From positions 53,285-117,284 of the forward strand of contig LUCM01005832.1 of the NCBI GenBank assembly GCA_008360955.1: a stretch of 64,000 nucleotides of DNA. Direction: 5' to 3'. Under the pieces are notes generated by a model. It was not told where the DNA came from. It made no database searches and saw only the letters and a program-made list of their open reading frames with translations. Position numbers and translations under genes: made by a program. The DNA comes from Fasciolopsis buskii (lineage: Eukaryota; Platyhelminthes; Trematoda; Plagiorchiida; Fasciolidae). Of this stretch, positions 1-12,517 are shown in pieces. The stretch's first letter is position 1. Each line of letters begins with the position of its first letter.

Positions 1-760
1 GCTACGAATGCCGAGGGGGGATGCCAGGTGACAAAAATCGTTGTTCGCCAGAAACAGCCTGTGGTCAGAACTTGGATTAGACGATCTCCGTTGTAGATCC
101 GACTGCCTGGGACAGAAAATCGACCTCTGAGGTACCGTTCCGTCTTCACTAAGTAACCAATTTGGGCATGAAAATCACCACCAACAACAACCACAAGGTC
201 CAGTGAACGCACAATGCGGAGTAGCTGAGAAAAGCCTCGGTAAAACTAGTCTTTCCTTTCACGAGAGCAGAAATGCGTGCGCGGAATATTCAGATGCGAA
301 GAATAAACAAAGACCCTTCAATCGACTGCTGTTGACAATTACAGAACCATCAAACCGAACAGAAGATAAGCGGCTGATCATTAAGATCCAGTCTAACAGT
401 ACACCGTCCGCCCGCATGGTCAGAGCTATCCAACGCCATTTTGACCACGAGCATCAGAAACCGGATTATCGGACACGCGAAGGGTGAAGCGAGAGAAAGA
501 GGTTGCACCTAGGCTACGAAGAGTGATAACGGAAGTGGGGTCGTGTACGCCGGTTTCGGAGACACAGCATACGTCTAGTTCGAGAGTTTCAAGAGTTATG
601 TCTAGGGCAGCTTGTTGCCTTAAAAGAACCCATGTAAAGTGAACACTTAGGTTCAAGTAATGCTTGCAAACTATTTCTTCCCCTACCTTTAACGCTGTCA
701 TCAGACAAATCCGCCGTGCCGCAGTTTTTGTGGCAACTTGTTTCGTCCGCACTCAATGGT
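1..760 (-). pseudogene. RTE-type LINE fragment: endonuclease domain, broken
   Basis: Reading the minus strand from about 750 to 1 gives the start of an RTE-type non-LTR retrotransposon protein. Recognisable pieces are LELDVCCVSET near 590-560, then (after a frameshift near 430) RADGVLLDW and, near 200-140, VVVVGDFHAQIG. These are the endonuclease/exonuclease/phosphatase (EEP) landmarks of this LINE family: the E of SET and the GD-N motif, here with H in place of N. In-frame stops and at least one frameshift show it is dead. The element runs off the left edge, so the RT may lie outside. It sits about 3 kb downstream of mib1 exon 8 and probably within the next intron. Confidence 0.75.
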
Positions 761-3700
761 CGTCTTACATCTTCGGCCGTGTCGAAAGAAAACCCCCACC
801 TGCTTTCTCAAATCCGTAAACTGAAATAGTCTGGCATAAAGCAAACTGCTTTTACTTATTCCGTTCTTAAATGTTCACCCTATCTTTATTGCTCTCCAGT
901 TATTTTTAGGGACTTACTCGAAAAGGTTCTCACTTATTCTACAGCAGTTTGTGTCATTAGCCGTGTTTCTTCTTCTCCTGTTGACTCTGTGATTGGTAAA
1001 ACATCTGACTTGCTCATGAAGGCCTGCGAAAAATCTTCGACGGAATTTCTTGCAGACCCTAACCATCCCTTACTTAATTATCTGTTTTATTGCAAGTCAT
1101 ATGCATCCACTTAGTCAAATTATAGTCCGATTCCTTCTCCTAATAACGTTTATCCCAATTCCACTGTTTCATATTTAGCACACATTCTCGTGAAGAAGGA
1201 ATAAATTATAAGAGAGAAGTTCAAATTTTTATAACTAAAGATGTGTCGTCTAATTTCCACTGTTTACCTGTTTGCACGCCAACAAAGTAAGTCCTATTTC
1301 ATGTATGTTAGTGTATTTTTATTCCCTTTGGTTGTTGACCAAGCTTTAACTTTAAGAAATCTGTAGTACAATGTAATACAAACTATTAAGTGCTTGTGAA
1401 TCGCTACAAATTCAAACAGAATCCTCATTCTTCAAGATTACAACCATGAAATAGACAATTCTGAGCTGCCAATAGATGAAGTTGAATCGTTTTCTACTTG
1501 TTTTGAAGCCGCAGACACCGTCTTGTCACAAGGAGTACGGATAGAGACTTTCAGATATCAACAGGTTCGACACCCGGATTCAATCGAACTGCATTAGAGA
1601 TTGGCCCAATCAATAAGCCGAGGCGTATGTGGTAGCATTGTTGTAATGTATAGGTGACAACTGACAGTATGCATGCAAGACAAAGAAATTCAGCTCATTT
1701 CAGATTGAACAGCCATAGACCTTGTACTAATGTGCTCTGGTTTTGGTTGCTACCTCAAAACACCATTAGCTCAAACAAATTTCATTAGAACAACGGTCGT
1801 TTTTGGATTTGTTTTCTACTCCACTGTAGTAAACGACCTTTGGAAATAGTTTATGCCTGACCTTCTCATCTCCGTCACATTATGATTTATTAATCGACTT
1901 AGCTCTTTCATGAGGAAAGATTTTGCAATTAGTGGACTGGTCCGCTGTACTGATAAAACAACAAAATTTAATTACCTTCATTAAGTGGAATATCAGAGCA
2001 ATTAAGTGTTATGAACCCCTATACTGATTCCGGTCACAATAACATTTTTGTTATTTGTCATCCAGGCATAATCTTTTAAATTCGTTTCCCGTACTCCTTA
2101 GATTGGTCACTTAATGTTTTTCCAACCACTAAGCAATGGAACTCGATGATTGCCAAAAAACAAATGAGCAAAATATGCTCATTATACATTCGCTACAAAT
2201 GTAGACTTATTTTCCAGATGAATAGTAGTGTTGTTCTTCATGGGATTAATAACGGTTCTGTTTTTTCACTGTCTCCGATTTCATTTATTTTCTAGCTGTG
2301 CTGTGGATCTACTTCATCAGGAAAATAGCATGCGATTTCATTAAGTTCTCCTCCTTCAAGAACAAAGATGCAACTAGTTTTGCTGTGATTGATCTACCTT
2401 TCCCAGATCCAATGGAGATGTAAACCCGTGTGAACGGCTGGAAAATAACTAAGAAGCGCACTCATTCTACCACAGTATTTATTCATGGTACATGTGAGAT
2501 AAATTAAATTGTGAACTATCTACTGGAAAGAAATGTTTGTAGTTTTTTCAACGATTTTAATAGTGGTGTTTTGTAGTTCCGTTTGGGAATTTTCAAAGTT
2601 CTGTGCTTTTTGCCTGGCTTTACGCATAGAGCATACCGCCGTCCGATTAGCTCCCCACAATACAGTATGCAAGTCTCGTTTCTTTTTTGGAGAGGGAAAC
2701 GCGTGCATCCAGTCGAAGACGACTGACTTTCTTAAATTACCTTTTTAGTTCATCCATTATGGTGATTTTGCATTTTTTCTTTTGGAGGGCAAATAACGTT
2801 TAACATTGCATCCTTTTCGATCTTGATTTGAACAGCCGTCAAAGCTGCACCTCGGTAGGGTACCTCTGGGTGTCATTGCCTAGTGTATCGGTGGAAGATA
2901 CCAACAAAATATTGACCAAACCTCGGACAAAAGGAAGCACGATGTTGAATGAAGCTGGATGCTTTCTTCGTTTTATGGAGTTGATACTGAATCTAACTAA
3001 ACACTTGTGCACCCACGAAACTTCTAGTCTGACACCCAAAATTTTGATTCATTTAGTCAGGGTATGATGGGAAAATTGTGAACACCGATTTAAGGCCCAT
3101 TGAAACAATCAGCGGTGTTGAGTAGGAAAACTGAAAGCAGTCTATATATGCAGCGGATAAAATGGGCTGTCGAGGCGGAGCCTTTGAGAATGACAGGATA
3201 AAAGAGAAACAAACAAAACAGCAGACACTATCGGTAGCGGTATCCTGACAAGGGACGCCTCGTGGCTTGATAGAGTTTAAATTAACGGCGGTATCACACA
3301 GAACTCTCTTGTTATTACTTGCTCTCGTTGTGACTTAGCCAAAGGTGAGGAAACGGATAATTTCTGCCTAGAAGTTACCAAACTCTGGGTTATACGGAAC
3401 ACCTCTGAAAAGATCGGAATAATAATAGGCGCTCAAAAGTAGTTGCGAAGGGTAGTGACAAAATCAAGACAAAAAAGAACTGAAATGAACAATCCGATGG
3501 AGTCCTAGTTCCTTCCATAGTTATGCAGATGCGGATGTAAACAAACTCCATTCATCAATTACGCATTGTGTTCAACCATGGCAATCATTACTTGCCTCCT
3601 TCATTTTGCTTCTTTTTATTCTCCTTAATCTGTTACTGTACTCTTAAGGTACAAAGAAGGAGCATGTGGACCAAAATAACAATCCTGCTTCAGCATCAAA

Positions 3701-3890
3701 ACTGATCGGCATGATATCGATCATTATCGTAACAAAGGAGCAAATGAACCGAACCATAGAAGTCTCATTAAACAAAACAATTGTCATTTCGATATTTTTC
3801 GAATCCATAAGCTCTGACAATGCACGATAATTTTACTCCTCGGACTAGGCTCCTGACTCCTCAGAATCAGCAAAATCAAAATTTGCGTAC
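761..3890. other. Non-coding stretch, probably mib1 intron downstream of exon 8
   Basis: I see no exon, RNA gene or recognisable repeat here. Short open frames on both strands (for example near 2530-2750 and 2830-3070) show no domain and overlap one another, as expected by chance. No ankyrin continuation of mib1 was found on the minus strand. Confidence 0.6.
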
Positions 3891-4322
3891 CTGTAGGCTG
3901 GGGAGAGCATTGAACTCTTCCAACAAGCATTGAGCAACCATGTAGTCGTGACGTGCTACGCTCAAGTGTAACGCTGTTTGACGCAACGCGTTGCGAGAAT
4001 TCACATTTGGAATGTCGTCTTTATCTGAAGAGAAGGCTTCGCCTACATCATGAGATCCCGATTCCCCGGACTCCACGAGTACGCCTTCATCCAGGCCATT
4101 GGCACTTGGAATACCAAGGGAGCGATGACGAACTCGAGCAGATAGCAACAGACGAACAATTTCCACATTACCCCCTTGAGCAGCTGCATGAATGGCCTCA
4201 TTGCCAGAATCGTCACGCAGTCTGCGTTTGGCACCAAATTGCAGTAGAACAGCTGCGCAGGCCAGATGACCCATTTGACAAGCCACGTGCAATGCCGTAA
4301 CTCCAGCGAACTTGGAATCCAC
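3891..4322 (-). CDS. mib1: mib1 exon 8: ankyrin repeats with an insertion
   Basis: This 144-codon exon starts after the acceptor TTCTATTCAG at VDSKFAGVTALHVACQMGHL and ends before the donor CAG|GTACGC. At least three ankyrin units are visible: GVTALHVACQMGHL...VLLQFGAK, GNEAIHAAAQGGNVEIVRLLL, and RQTALHLSVARHDYMVAQCLL. The last residues (ALPSLQ) match the MIB1 stretch that precedes another repeat, so the domain continues outside the window. Between the second and third unit, about 45 residues rich in Ser, Gly, Asp and Glu interrupt the repeat spacing. I see no continuation exon between 1 and 3890. Both ends are phase 0. Confidence is high. Confidence 0.92.
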
Positions 4323-7300
4323 CTGAATAGAATATCACAGAGAAGAGAAAAATATTCGTATACTTTTCGAACTCATTTTTTCATTAGCTGGGAAACCATA
4401 AGTGCAACTTAGCTTAGCGAAAGCATGATACCGGCAAACCAAATGGCCAGTTTAAGACCGGTGATTTCCTTGAACACAGAACACTGCAGTCGCGAGATTG
4501 AAGAGTGAGGGCGGAGAAAACTCATAAAAAGAAGACGTTTTACCTAGGTTCAAGGCAAAAGCGGTTAATTTGATTTCGAAACTTTCTATTCCTCGTAATA
4601 TGGGTATCTGCATACCATCCATAAAACAATTCAAAATGAAGCTCCACAGATTTCACAAAGGGAGGAGTTTGTTACCCAGTCATTATGAAATTCAAGTCCT
4701 GCCGTTTTTGTACCTGTCTACTACGATCTACTTTAAAACATACGCTCCTTAGTGACGTTTATGAAAACAGACCGAGAATAAGAAAGTTAAAAAAACAGTA
4801 AGTAAGCGGGCAAAAATAAGACAATTATGTTAATTACTAAACGGAGCATCAGTTTATTGGTTTCCTCATTCCCACTTACGGTTCAGGGCTATCCGGTAAA
4901 CATAACTGACGTAGTCGATTTTGAACAAACAGTACACTGCTTATTTATGCATGCATCGGTCAAAGTATAAACGCCTACAAAATACCAGTAAGTTCCCGTA
5001 TGATCACTAAGCACGTGAGAGAATTCAAAAGGCTGGTACACTCTATCGTATTCTGCCAAGCAATGGGGATCGGGAATTGATACGCAGAGAATCACCAGAC
5101 AACACGTCAATTCACTAAAACTTTTGTGTTGGATATACGCAGGTGCAATATCAACTATCATGGATAAAACAGTCAATCGACCCCGACTGATTTAAATGAT
5201 GACCAAAGATTCAATAGGATTTTAGCAATCACTTTCTCCGGCATTCTTCTCCATTCGACCCCATTCGGGAATCACTTCCACTTCGAAAAATGCACTTCTG
5301 TTGATTTCTACTTTATTTTTCATACCTTACACATCTCTTTTAGGAAAGCATCAAAACGTGAAAATTTCTAGGAAAACCGTTAAACGACAACTGGCCTGCA
5401 AGCGGTCGTTATTTCACAGTTCAGCGGGTCATGTTTGCCGCCTTGCGTGAATCATGAATGGAAACTAAAGGCTGAGAGTGAAAGCTAAATAACCATGAGA
5501 ATCGCTGAAGTTCACCTTACAATGTGATTAAACACGCATAGGATGCAGCCATAAGTTATTCCGCATCAACTAATGTTATGCTCATCAAACTATTTGCCAG
5601 CGTTCAAAATGCCATAAACATTTTAGAATGAAACTACTTGACCAAGTCCCCACAATTCGAAAGCACTAGAAGTTTCTGCAGTTTTATTTATGATAAAACG
5701 ATTATTTGTTAAACTTATCCTTAATTTTATTGAGGTTTGTTAGTCAAATTTCGGCCTCGAATGTTGCTTCTTCCTGATTGGTTGACAGTCCCGTTCTTAT
5801 ATGGCTGCCCCCTCTGACTAGTTAAGTGTATAGATACGTTGGGTTCATTGTACGCATGACGTGGTTTTTCGCTGCTTGCTCGCTGCGTTGGCCGGGATCA
5901 ATAAAACCATGTCCCTCGTCCCGGTGTTCTCTATCTACCCAATGGGAGGTCTTGCTTCGGATCTCGCACTCTCAGTTACTGCGTCGATCGGTTTTATTCC
6001 GTATGTTATGCGACGTCGTGTTGACATCCTGCGTTATTCATCACGTGTGCGTTATCCGAGTCTAGTGCCGACACCTGAGTATTGTATCTCCATGGTTGTC
6101 CTAATCCTACGACACAACGCTTTTTCTCTGAAACTGTTCAACCCTTCTGAATGTATTTTCGCTCTGTCTTGACTAGCTTTTTCTACTGATCATTGCATCC
6201 GTCATGACGCCCATCTACCCAAAGTGAAATCTATCAGTTTTCATTGTGTCTTTATACTCTCAGCTTCTCCAGTCTCTTAAGATGATCAATTATAAGTCAG
6301 CATTACAACGTCCTGCTTTTCAAGATCAAAGCTCAAACAGGTCCACTGTAAGTCCAGCATTCTCTACGCTATTGGATTTCAGTGTGTCGTGCTGATGAAA
6401 GTTGTATAATCCTCATTAAAATTTGCATCCTTTTGATTGTTTTTTTCATCCAGTGTGTTGAATTCGTTGATACCGCATGTACACTGGGATGCCCGTGAGA
6501 AGTTTGCATCAAGGCTCCCCACCGACCCGTCTCGCGGTGAATATGGCAATGCATCTAACTGCCACTTCGATCCCAGGTTGCCGCACACTCTCCTTACTAC
6601 ACCATCAAGAACTAGCGTGTACGAAGAGCCCTCGGTGACCTTATTCGGTCATGTACCGGTTAACATAGTACTGGTACTTGCCGAGCTACGTGGCAATCTT
6701 CTACGACCCGATCTGCATTAATTGGTCATTATCATATTACTGTTATTATCGCATCACGCTCGATAGGAGTTTCCATCGTTGAAAAGTCGACTTCATGCTC
6801 CCAAAAACCCAGCAACGCAAAACTTAACAGTACAATGGCTTTTTCACCTTTTGGGTTGTTCAGTGATACACGGTCTAAATAAGTCAGTATGTTTGTAAAT
6901 CACTGAAACGCTTTTTTAGCATATACTACATTTCAAAGCATTGGAGTATGAAGTCCACATAATTACCCATCTCGTTTGTGCGATAATTTAGTGTGATCAA
7001 AGGTGTGAATGGGAGGGGAAGACGGCGCAGACTACGACGGAAAAAATGAAGTTTATTCACCGATGCAATTTGCTAAATACGCGTATAAGAATCCAAAATA
7101 TTAGGTCAAGAGCTACATAGAGTTATGTTATCGCATTTAAGGTGATAGACTATGATGGAAGTGAGCATCATGAATAAATTAGCTGTGGCAAACAATAAGA
7201 CGAATGCGCTGTGAAATTTGCGAAACCTATAAACTCTGAGATTGTGGAAACTTGATAAATAATCGTAAAAGTCAAAAGAAGTCAAACTATCCTGACAAAG

Positions 7301-7421
7301 GCTGGCGAGAACCGACGTGTTCTCGATCATCAAATTTTCTCATTTACTCTAGGCGCATTCATGTAAAAGAAAGTAGCTTTTATTCTTTTGCAACCTTACT
7401 CAAACAGTAATATAAACTCAC
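4323..7421 (-). other. mib1: mib1 intron 7 (3.1 kb)
   Basis: The intron lies between exon 7 (donor GTGAGT) and exon 8 (acceptor TTCTATTCAG). It is AT-rich and mostly featureless. A stretch around 5760-6170 is richer in GC and pyrimidines, and has TATATGG near 5798 and AATAAA near 5899. It may be an old LTR or other repeat, but I found no second copy. No coding exon is supported. Confidence 0.6.
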
Positions 7422-7540
7422 ATTTACGTGCCGGTGTTGCAATAAGCATTTAAGTCGCTTAACGTTTCCTTCCTCGGCCGCCCGAATGAGATCCTCATTA
7501 GATTGTCCTATTTGTCCACGGCAGTGATTACGTTGACAAC
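7422..7540 (-). CDS. mib1: mib1 exon 7: start of ankyrin repeats
   Basis: This 119-nt exon runs from the acceptor GAATTTCAG to the donor AAT|GTGAGT. It encodes CQRNHCRGQIGQ followed by the first half of an ankyrin repeat, NEDLIRAAEEGNVKRLKCLL. This matches the MIB1 segment (L-V-AA-GDV--L--LL) that opens the ankyrin domain. The donor falls after HVN, and exon 4-style phase 0 joins it to VDSKFAG in exon 8. The ankyrin domain of Mind bomb is the scaffold between the ligand-binding half and the RING fingers. The exon lies alone between introns of 4.7 and 3.1 kb. The ankyrin match and matching phases make it reliable. Confidence 0.88.
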
Positions 7541-8826
7541 CTGAAATTCGTGGAGGCAAATAAATGTTCATGATACATCCAAAATAAATAGCACTCATAT
7601 GAGAGAAATGATGTCTTACCACAAACGGCAATGAAATGCTTTCGAGCCTATTTACTGCTTATTCCGACAACTCAATAGTTAGTCTCACAGATATTTAGCC
7701 ACGCATGAAGCGACAGCAAATGGCTTCAGTAAGTGGGCAATGTTTAAAAAGCCAAAACGTTTTTTGAAAAGATCGCAATGATAAAACAAAATGAAATGAG
7801 AAGAATTACAGTCCGATGAGCGAATTATACAAGAATAAGCTCTATCTGGCAGGTCAGAACAGCGCAGTTATGAAATGGTCCACTCAGCAAGGAGTAAAAC
7901 GAATTTGGTGCAGCGTGGTGGCGTTACATATGGCAAATCGATAAATTTTCTGGTTGGGGCGAAGTTAGAGCATCAGCCACAGAATAATAAAGTAATTATT
8001 ACAACATGCAAGAGGAATAAAAACACGGTGGGTCCGACAGACTAAGGAAGAGATATCCCAGCGTGAACGAAATTCCGGCTACGTCGTTCGTGTACTGGCC
8101 TTTTGGTGTCAGAAACGATGGCAACTGAGCTACGGCAAGGAATTGGGAACTCCGACAGTGAATTTCGAAAATAGGGGGATGTTTACAAAAGCTTTCTTAC
8201 AAAGTAAATGTTACCTTCAAGACAACAATGTCCACTCTATCTGACGTGTCAGCAACAGATAGAAACAAGTGATGTGTTGTCAGTTTAAGATAGATTGCAT
8301 GCTACTCGTGAGTAGGCTAAAAGTGTGCGAATAAAAAGGAGTTCTAAAAAATTCCTCCGTCAACCAAAATAAATTGAAACTGAATTCTGTATGTATGGAA
8401 TACGATTCCTTTCAGGTGCAAAGTGTACCGACTCTTTTGGTACGAACAAGCTTTCGAAAACCTTAAACTACCATCTAGGAGGCTATGCGACTCAAGTTGT
8501 GGATAGGCGTAACTGGATGAGACATGGGTCACAAATAGCGAGCAATAGATGGTGTAAGTTGCCGGGATAATTAAGAAAAGAGTTAGTAATAGAAGATTAC
8601 ACGCATCAGGAAATCACTCCCCATGGGACATTAAGACTCAATTTACTTTTATTAAGACATGGAAGCACTGCAATGTGGTTCCATCTTCATTACCGAATAC
8701 CGGCCACAACCATGGCGGCGCCGTGCAAATCAGTAATGGATAGGTGCTATATCATGTGGAGATTTTTAACAATCCGCAGATATCCTGTTTGATAGCGTAG
8801 TGTCAAATGAGCATTACTCCAAGTCT

Positions 8827-10297
8827 TCTGTTGCTCTCATACCTTAATTACGTAATACAGGTAAATCTTTGACCTTCTGGTTTATAGATAACGACGAATG
8901 TTTTTTGTAACTGTATTCACTTTTATTCTGGGTCCTCAGTTAATGAAAGAGATTCTTGATACTTATTCCTGTGATTTTGTTTAGTGTTTGAAACAAAACT
9001 ACTTCGAGAAACGTTCATTCTGAGCCTTAGTGCACAACATCTCCAACGAAGCTATGCTGCTGCTGTGATTGCTTCCAATCAAGTACGGCAGAAGATTTTT
9101 TTCTAGACAAAATATTAAGGATAAGTTTGACTTAGCAAGTATAGATAAAGTCCCAAATTCGACCTTCTTAAAACGTTACGTTAATCTGACTCTTATTAAT
9201 TAAGAACACCGTATAGAAAATATCAAATGCGAATCAGGCTAATGGGGATATGCACTCATCCCATGAATAATGGATATGATTGATGGTGTTTAACCAGAAT
9301 CAATGAGGCATGTACCGTGTTCCCCTACGAGGCTGTTGGGCACTGCTTACTGTCATTGATAACGACTTGTGAGCAGACTTTACTCAGTAGTTCTGACTTC
9401 GTGGTTAGGAGCTGTTGCCATCATGGTAACATACACTTTACATACACTTTACTCTGAAAGCGGTGAAGAATACGCATCGCGGATAAGCTCTGGTCTGATG
9501 CATTCTGCTCACTTTTCCATAAACGTATCCCACTTCATAACGTGGTTACTGTACCCCTTCTTACAATCTCGCCCAGGAGACCGAAAAGGCAGACGTTGGG
9601 CAAGCAAACGTGAAACATGTCCTGTTCGTCGAGGGCGGCGTACGATGAGTACTTTAGCAAGAAGGTGACCATTAACACTCAGCATGAGACGAAATTCTTC
9701 GCCACTGTTTACCCGTTGTACTTAGCAGACTACAACAATGTTTTGGAGACGTCAGTGGTCAAATAAAAGAGGTTACGGAGAATCCCCAATACGGATAGGC
9801 ACTGTCTTCCACTGATAAATTAATACACCACGAACCTCGGCATTTCACCCACTTCTCTATTGGGAGAGATTACAGTGGTCAGGTGGATTAGGCGTTTGTC
9901 AACAGGAAGGATAGAGATTCGAATCCCAAACCTGCCTGTCACTTCGGTGGTAGATGACAATTTGCTGTCACCCGGTTTGTCGCTGCACCTGACGTTATGG
10001 AACCTTATGTGGTTCTGTACCTCTCCAGTTTTCACGACCGTGGCTACCAGTCATTGTCTGTTGTAATGAATCCTAGTGATTATGGTACATCTTCCTTTTA
10101 CTTCACTCATAGATGAAGCTTGTAATGAGAAGAAATAAATTAATTCTTGGCATTTCAGTTGCCAAGCGACTTATAACTTGCCGAGAGGCCTGTGCACCGC
10201 CGCTCAGCAAGGCGATATCTTTGGCGTGCTATAAATCAAAACCTCTTGCTCGCTGAGGAGAGTTCAAGTGACTAAACAAGGCGTATTGTAGCACATC
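8827..10297 (+). repeat. Inverted duplication, block A, left copy
   Basis: About 1.47 kb of this intron is repeated in reverse complement at 28055-29525 (position x here pairs with 38352 minus x). Three predicted frames of 68, 71 and 99 residues are identical between the copies, and only scattered single-base differences are visible, so the duplication is recent or an assembly product. The block contains a tRNA-like SINE (9866-9945) and, at its right end on the minus strand, the middle of an RTE reverse transcriptase (VLQYALFSHLNSPQRARG). Confidence 0.9.
9866..9945 (+). repeat. tRNA-derived SINE head (inside block A, left copy)
   Basis: The sequence shows a pol III-type internal promoter. 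An A-box-like TGGTCAGGTGG is at 9876-9886 and a B-box AGATTCGAATC at 9915-9925, 28 bases apart, as in tRNA genes. The flanks do not fold into an acceptor stem, so this is a tRNA-derived SINE and not a tRNA gene. The 3' end of the SINE was not defined. Confidence 0.55.
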
Positions 10298-10312
10298 ATT
10301 TACGTTTATGGA

Positions 10313-10757
10313 AGGGTGTATAATGCCATAGTTCATAGTGTTCTGCTTTAAGGTTGGGAGATTTGGCCCATCCGCGTTAGGAATGCCCGGGGACATTCTG
10401 TTTTTGACCACCGATATCGTCGAAGCATTGCTGGTGTCTGATCGACACATGGAGTGAGCAATGGCGAGTTGCGTCGTCGTGTGTTGGGTGCAGACGGTTA
10501 TCCTCTGACTGAGGCAATCGCCCTACTTCACCTTCGGTGGCTTGGATACGTATTTCATGTCTGCCCATCGTCTACCTTTTCGTGCTCTTTCTTTGCGTGT
10601 TGGGCAAGGCGGGAAGAAGCGACCTGGAGGTCAGGCCATGACTTGGCGTAGAGGTATGAAAAAGGTGTCTTCGACTTTAGCTTCGGTTGGTACTTCCCGC
10701 CATCGTGTCCAGAGATAAGTCCAGAGATGGGGATTTTTGTTGGTCGGAGACGCAAAG
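10313..10757 (+). repeat. Inverted duplication, block B, left copy
   Basis: This stretch is repeated in reverse complement at 30570-31014 (x pairs with 41327 minus x). The 63- and 65-residue frames are identical in the two copies. On the left it directly follows block A. In intron 1 the two blocks are separated by about 1.05 kb and lie in the order A then B, not the order expected from a simple inversion. Confidence 0.88.
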
Positions 10758-10805
10758 AGATAGGGCTCAGAACCGAAGTCAGCTGCGCGAAGGCTGTATA
10801 GTGAG
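10313..10805 (+). pseudogene. RTE LINE, reverse transcriptase C-terminus, 5'-truncated
   Basis: The plus strand encodes the C-terminal end of an RTE-type ORF in shifting frames. Visible pieces are RVYNAIVHSVLL, SNGELRRRVLGADG, LHLRWLGYVFHV, AHRLPFRAL and finally DRAQNRSQLREGCI near 10755-10795. Stops and frameshifts make it dead. Its left border abuts block A at about 10300-10313, which carries RTE mid-RT sequence on the opposite strand. Two RTE pieces are therefore joined head to head here. Confidence 0.75.
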
Positions 10806-12216
10806 TTCGAAAAGCAATTTACCTGTTATTATTTCCTTCTTTGTCTTTCCTCTTTTTTAGTTTCATTTCTATGTTGTTCCGTTGGCACCATGCCTATTTT
10901 AAAGCCGGTGTTTAAAACATTAATGTAGCTATATTTATATATGTATGAAATACTTTTCAGGTAGTGGTAAAGTTTGTCGAAAACCATTCGCCAGGAAGAT
11001 ATTATATCAAACCGGTCTAAATACATTCGTAAAAATTTGAAGTACTATGATGAGGATGAAGGCTTTATTCCTGGCTAGAGAATCGACTCACAGGAGGCCT
11101 TTAAGATCCTACAGACAAAGACCTTATTTAAATGTTTGGTCTCATGCTTGATGAGCGCGGAATTTTTATCTTGACAGATAGTTTGTGACGCCTATGACAG
11201 AAGTGCTAGGGGATTATTCTGTTTCTTTGAAACCTACGCAATCTCTTTTTATCAACCAATATCCAGACATCTCTCTGGCTTTCCACTGCGGAGCCGTTCT
11301 TATTCCGGAGCTCGAGGGGCGTGAGTGCACTTAGACTGCACTCTAATGTGCAGCCCAATTTCGAGTGACATCCAGCCTTGCCGCATATAACCACAACTGA
11401 GACCCTTCCTGTTAAGTTCGCCAAAACTTTTCATGTCCATTGTTTTTACAGCTCGCTTATGTAAGGTCCATGTTTAATTTTCATATCATTCCCCAAATCG
11501 GTGTATCCTAGTCCCGGGCGAATCGCCTGTCTTCAAAACTGCTCGATCATCTCAATGGTATCCATTATTTGACATCAACACTCAACTCACCATTATGAAA
11601 CTATGGAAGCACTGCACAGCTGAGCTTTGGTACCGCACGATGAACAAATTTGTGAAACCATATAATCCCCTACTACTAACACAGACCAAGCAGTCGTGTT
11701 TAGGGCCTACTGTTATCTATTAATCTTATCTAGAAGTGAACCATCCTATGCTTGACTTTCAGATGTCTGGTTACGTTCTGCCAGTCTCCAACATCCCCAA
11801 AATCATCTGCAACCCTCACGCGTATCATCCCTAGTATGTCTAGTAAAAATTTGCTCCCAAATGTGATCATCATAATAGTTAAAAAAACCGTTCAACTAAA
11901 ATTTCAAGTCAACTAGTTTATGTTAACCAATTAGTACAAATAACCATACAAGAGATCTGTTTGTGGTCACCAAATTCACTGTCGCCATTTTTCCAGCGCC
12001 TCTAGATGGGCATAATTTAGATTTGGTCCACAAGAAGCAAAGTGATGTCAAGTCAACATCTGCAACAATATTGAAACCCCTTCTGCACAGTTCTATTGGC
12101 TATCCTTTCCAAAACACTGATGTGAAAAATAAAATAGGAGAGCTGAATTGTAAATGCTATCTGTGGAGAACTGTTCTGACTTTCAGTTTAAATGGGAACC
12201 CGAATTAACCACTTAC

Positions 12217-12517
12217 TACGTCTCTCTACATCCATCAAATCCGCGTCCGCACATGCATTCAGCTGTCCCGAACTGGTTCCCGCAACACCTGACACTATGC
12301 CATGAAGTTGGTTGTACACACCGTATACCATGCGTGACCCCGGTGCCCGGTGTTCTGTTGTGCGAGAACTTGAATGCGGTACGGAGTCATCTGAATCCAT
12401 CGGTCCAGCGGGGTCTGCGTGAACCCGACCACCTTCTCGTGTTATTGAATCCTGCAGAATACCCACTACGGCACGTGGAATGAGAGTTACTAGTCGTGAC
12501 CGTTCATCGGCGTTCGC
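12217..12517 (-). CDS. mib1: mib1 exon 6 (candidate): linker before ankyrin repeats
   Basis: An open stretch of 100 codons plus one base lies between the acceptor GTTCTTTAG and the perfect donor GTAAGT. It enters in phase 0, as exon 5 requires, and leaves in phase 1, as exon 7 requires (the split codon becomes serine). The protein begins with a short hydrophobic run (RLVTLIPRAVVGILQDS) and then becomes Ser/Gly-rich. I do not recognise a domain. Its place corresponds to the end of the MZM region in vertebrate MIB1, but I see no clear match. It is supported by phase and splice signals rather than by homology. A skipped or alternative exon is possible. Confidence 0.62.

Larger units (their letters stand above)
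7541..12216 (-). other. mib1: mib1 intron 6 (4.7 kb) carrying repeat blocks A and B
   Basis: The intron lies between exon 6 (donor GTAAGT) and exon 7 (acceptor GAATTTCAG). Blocks A and B (8827-10757) are repeated in inverted orientation in intron 1. The remainder (7541-8826 and 10806-12216) holds only short open frames with no domain I recognise. Confidence 0.65.

Noticed and set aside
3953..4300. 115-codon plus-strand frame
   Set aside because: Antisense shadow of the ankyrin exon 8.
9369..9668. 99-codon plus-strand frame identical to one at 28684-28983
   Set aside because: Identity comes from the duplicated block A and is no sign of selection. No domain was recognised, and its flanks are repeat sequence.
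11206..11424. 72-codon minus-strand frame, considered as a mib1 exon
   Set aside because: No Mind bomb motif, and inserting it would need additional sites. Exons 6 and 7 already join in phase.
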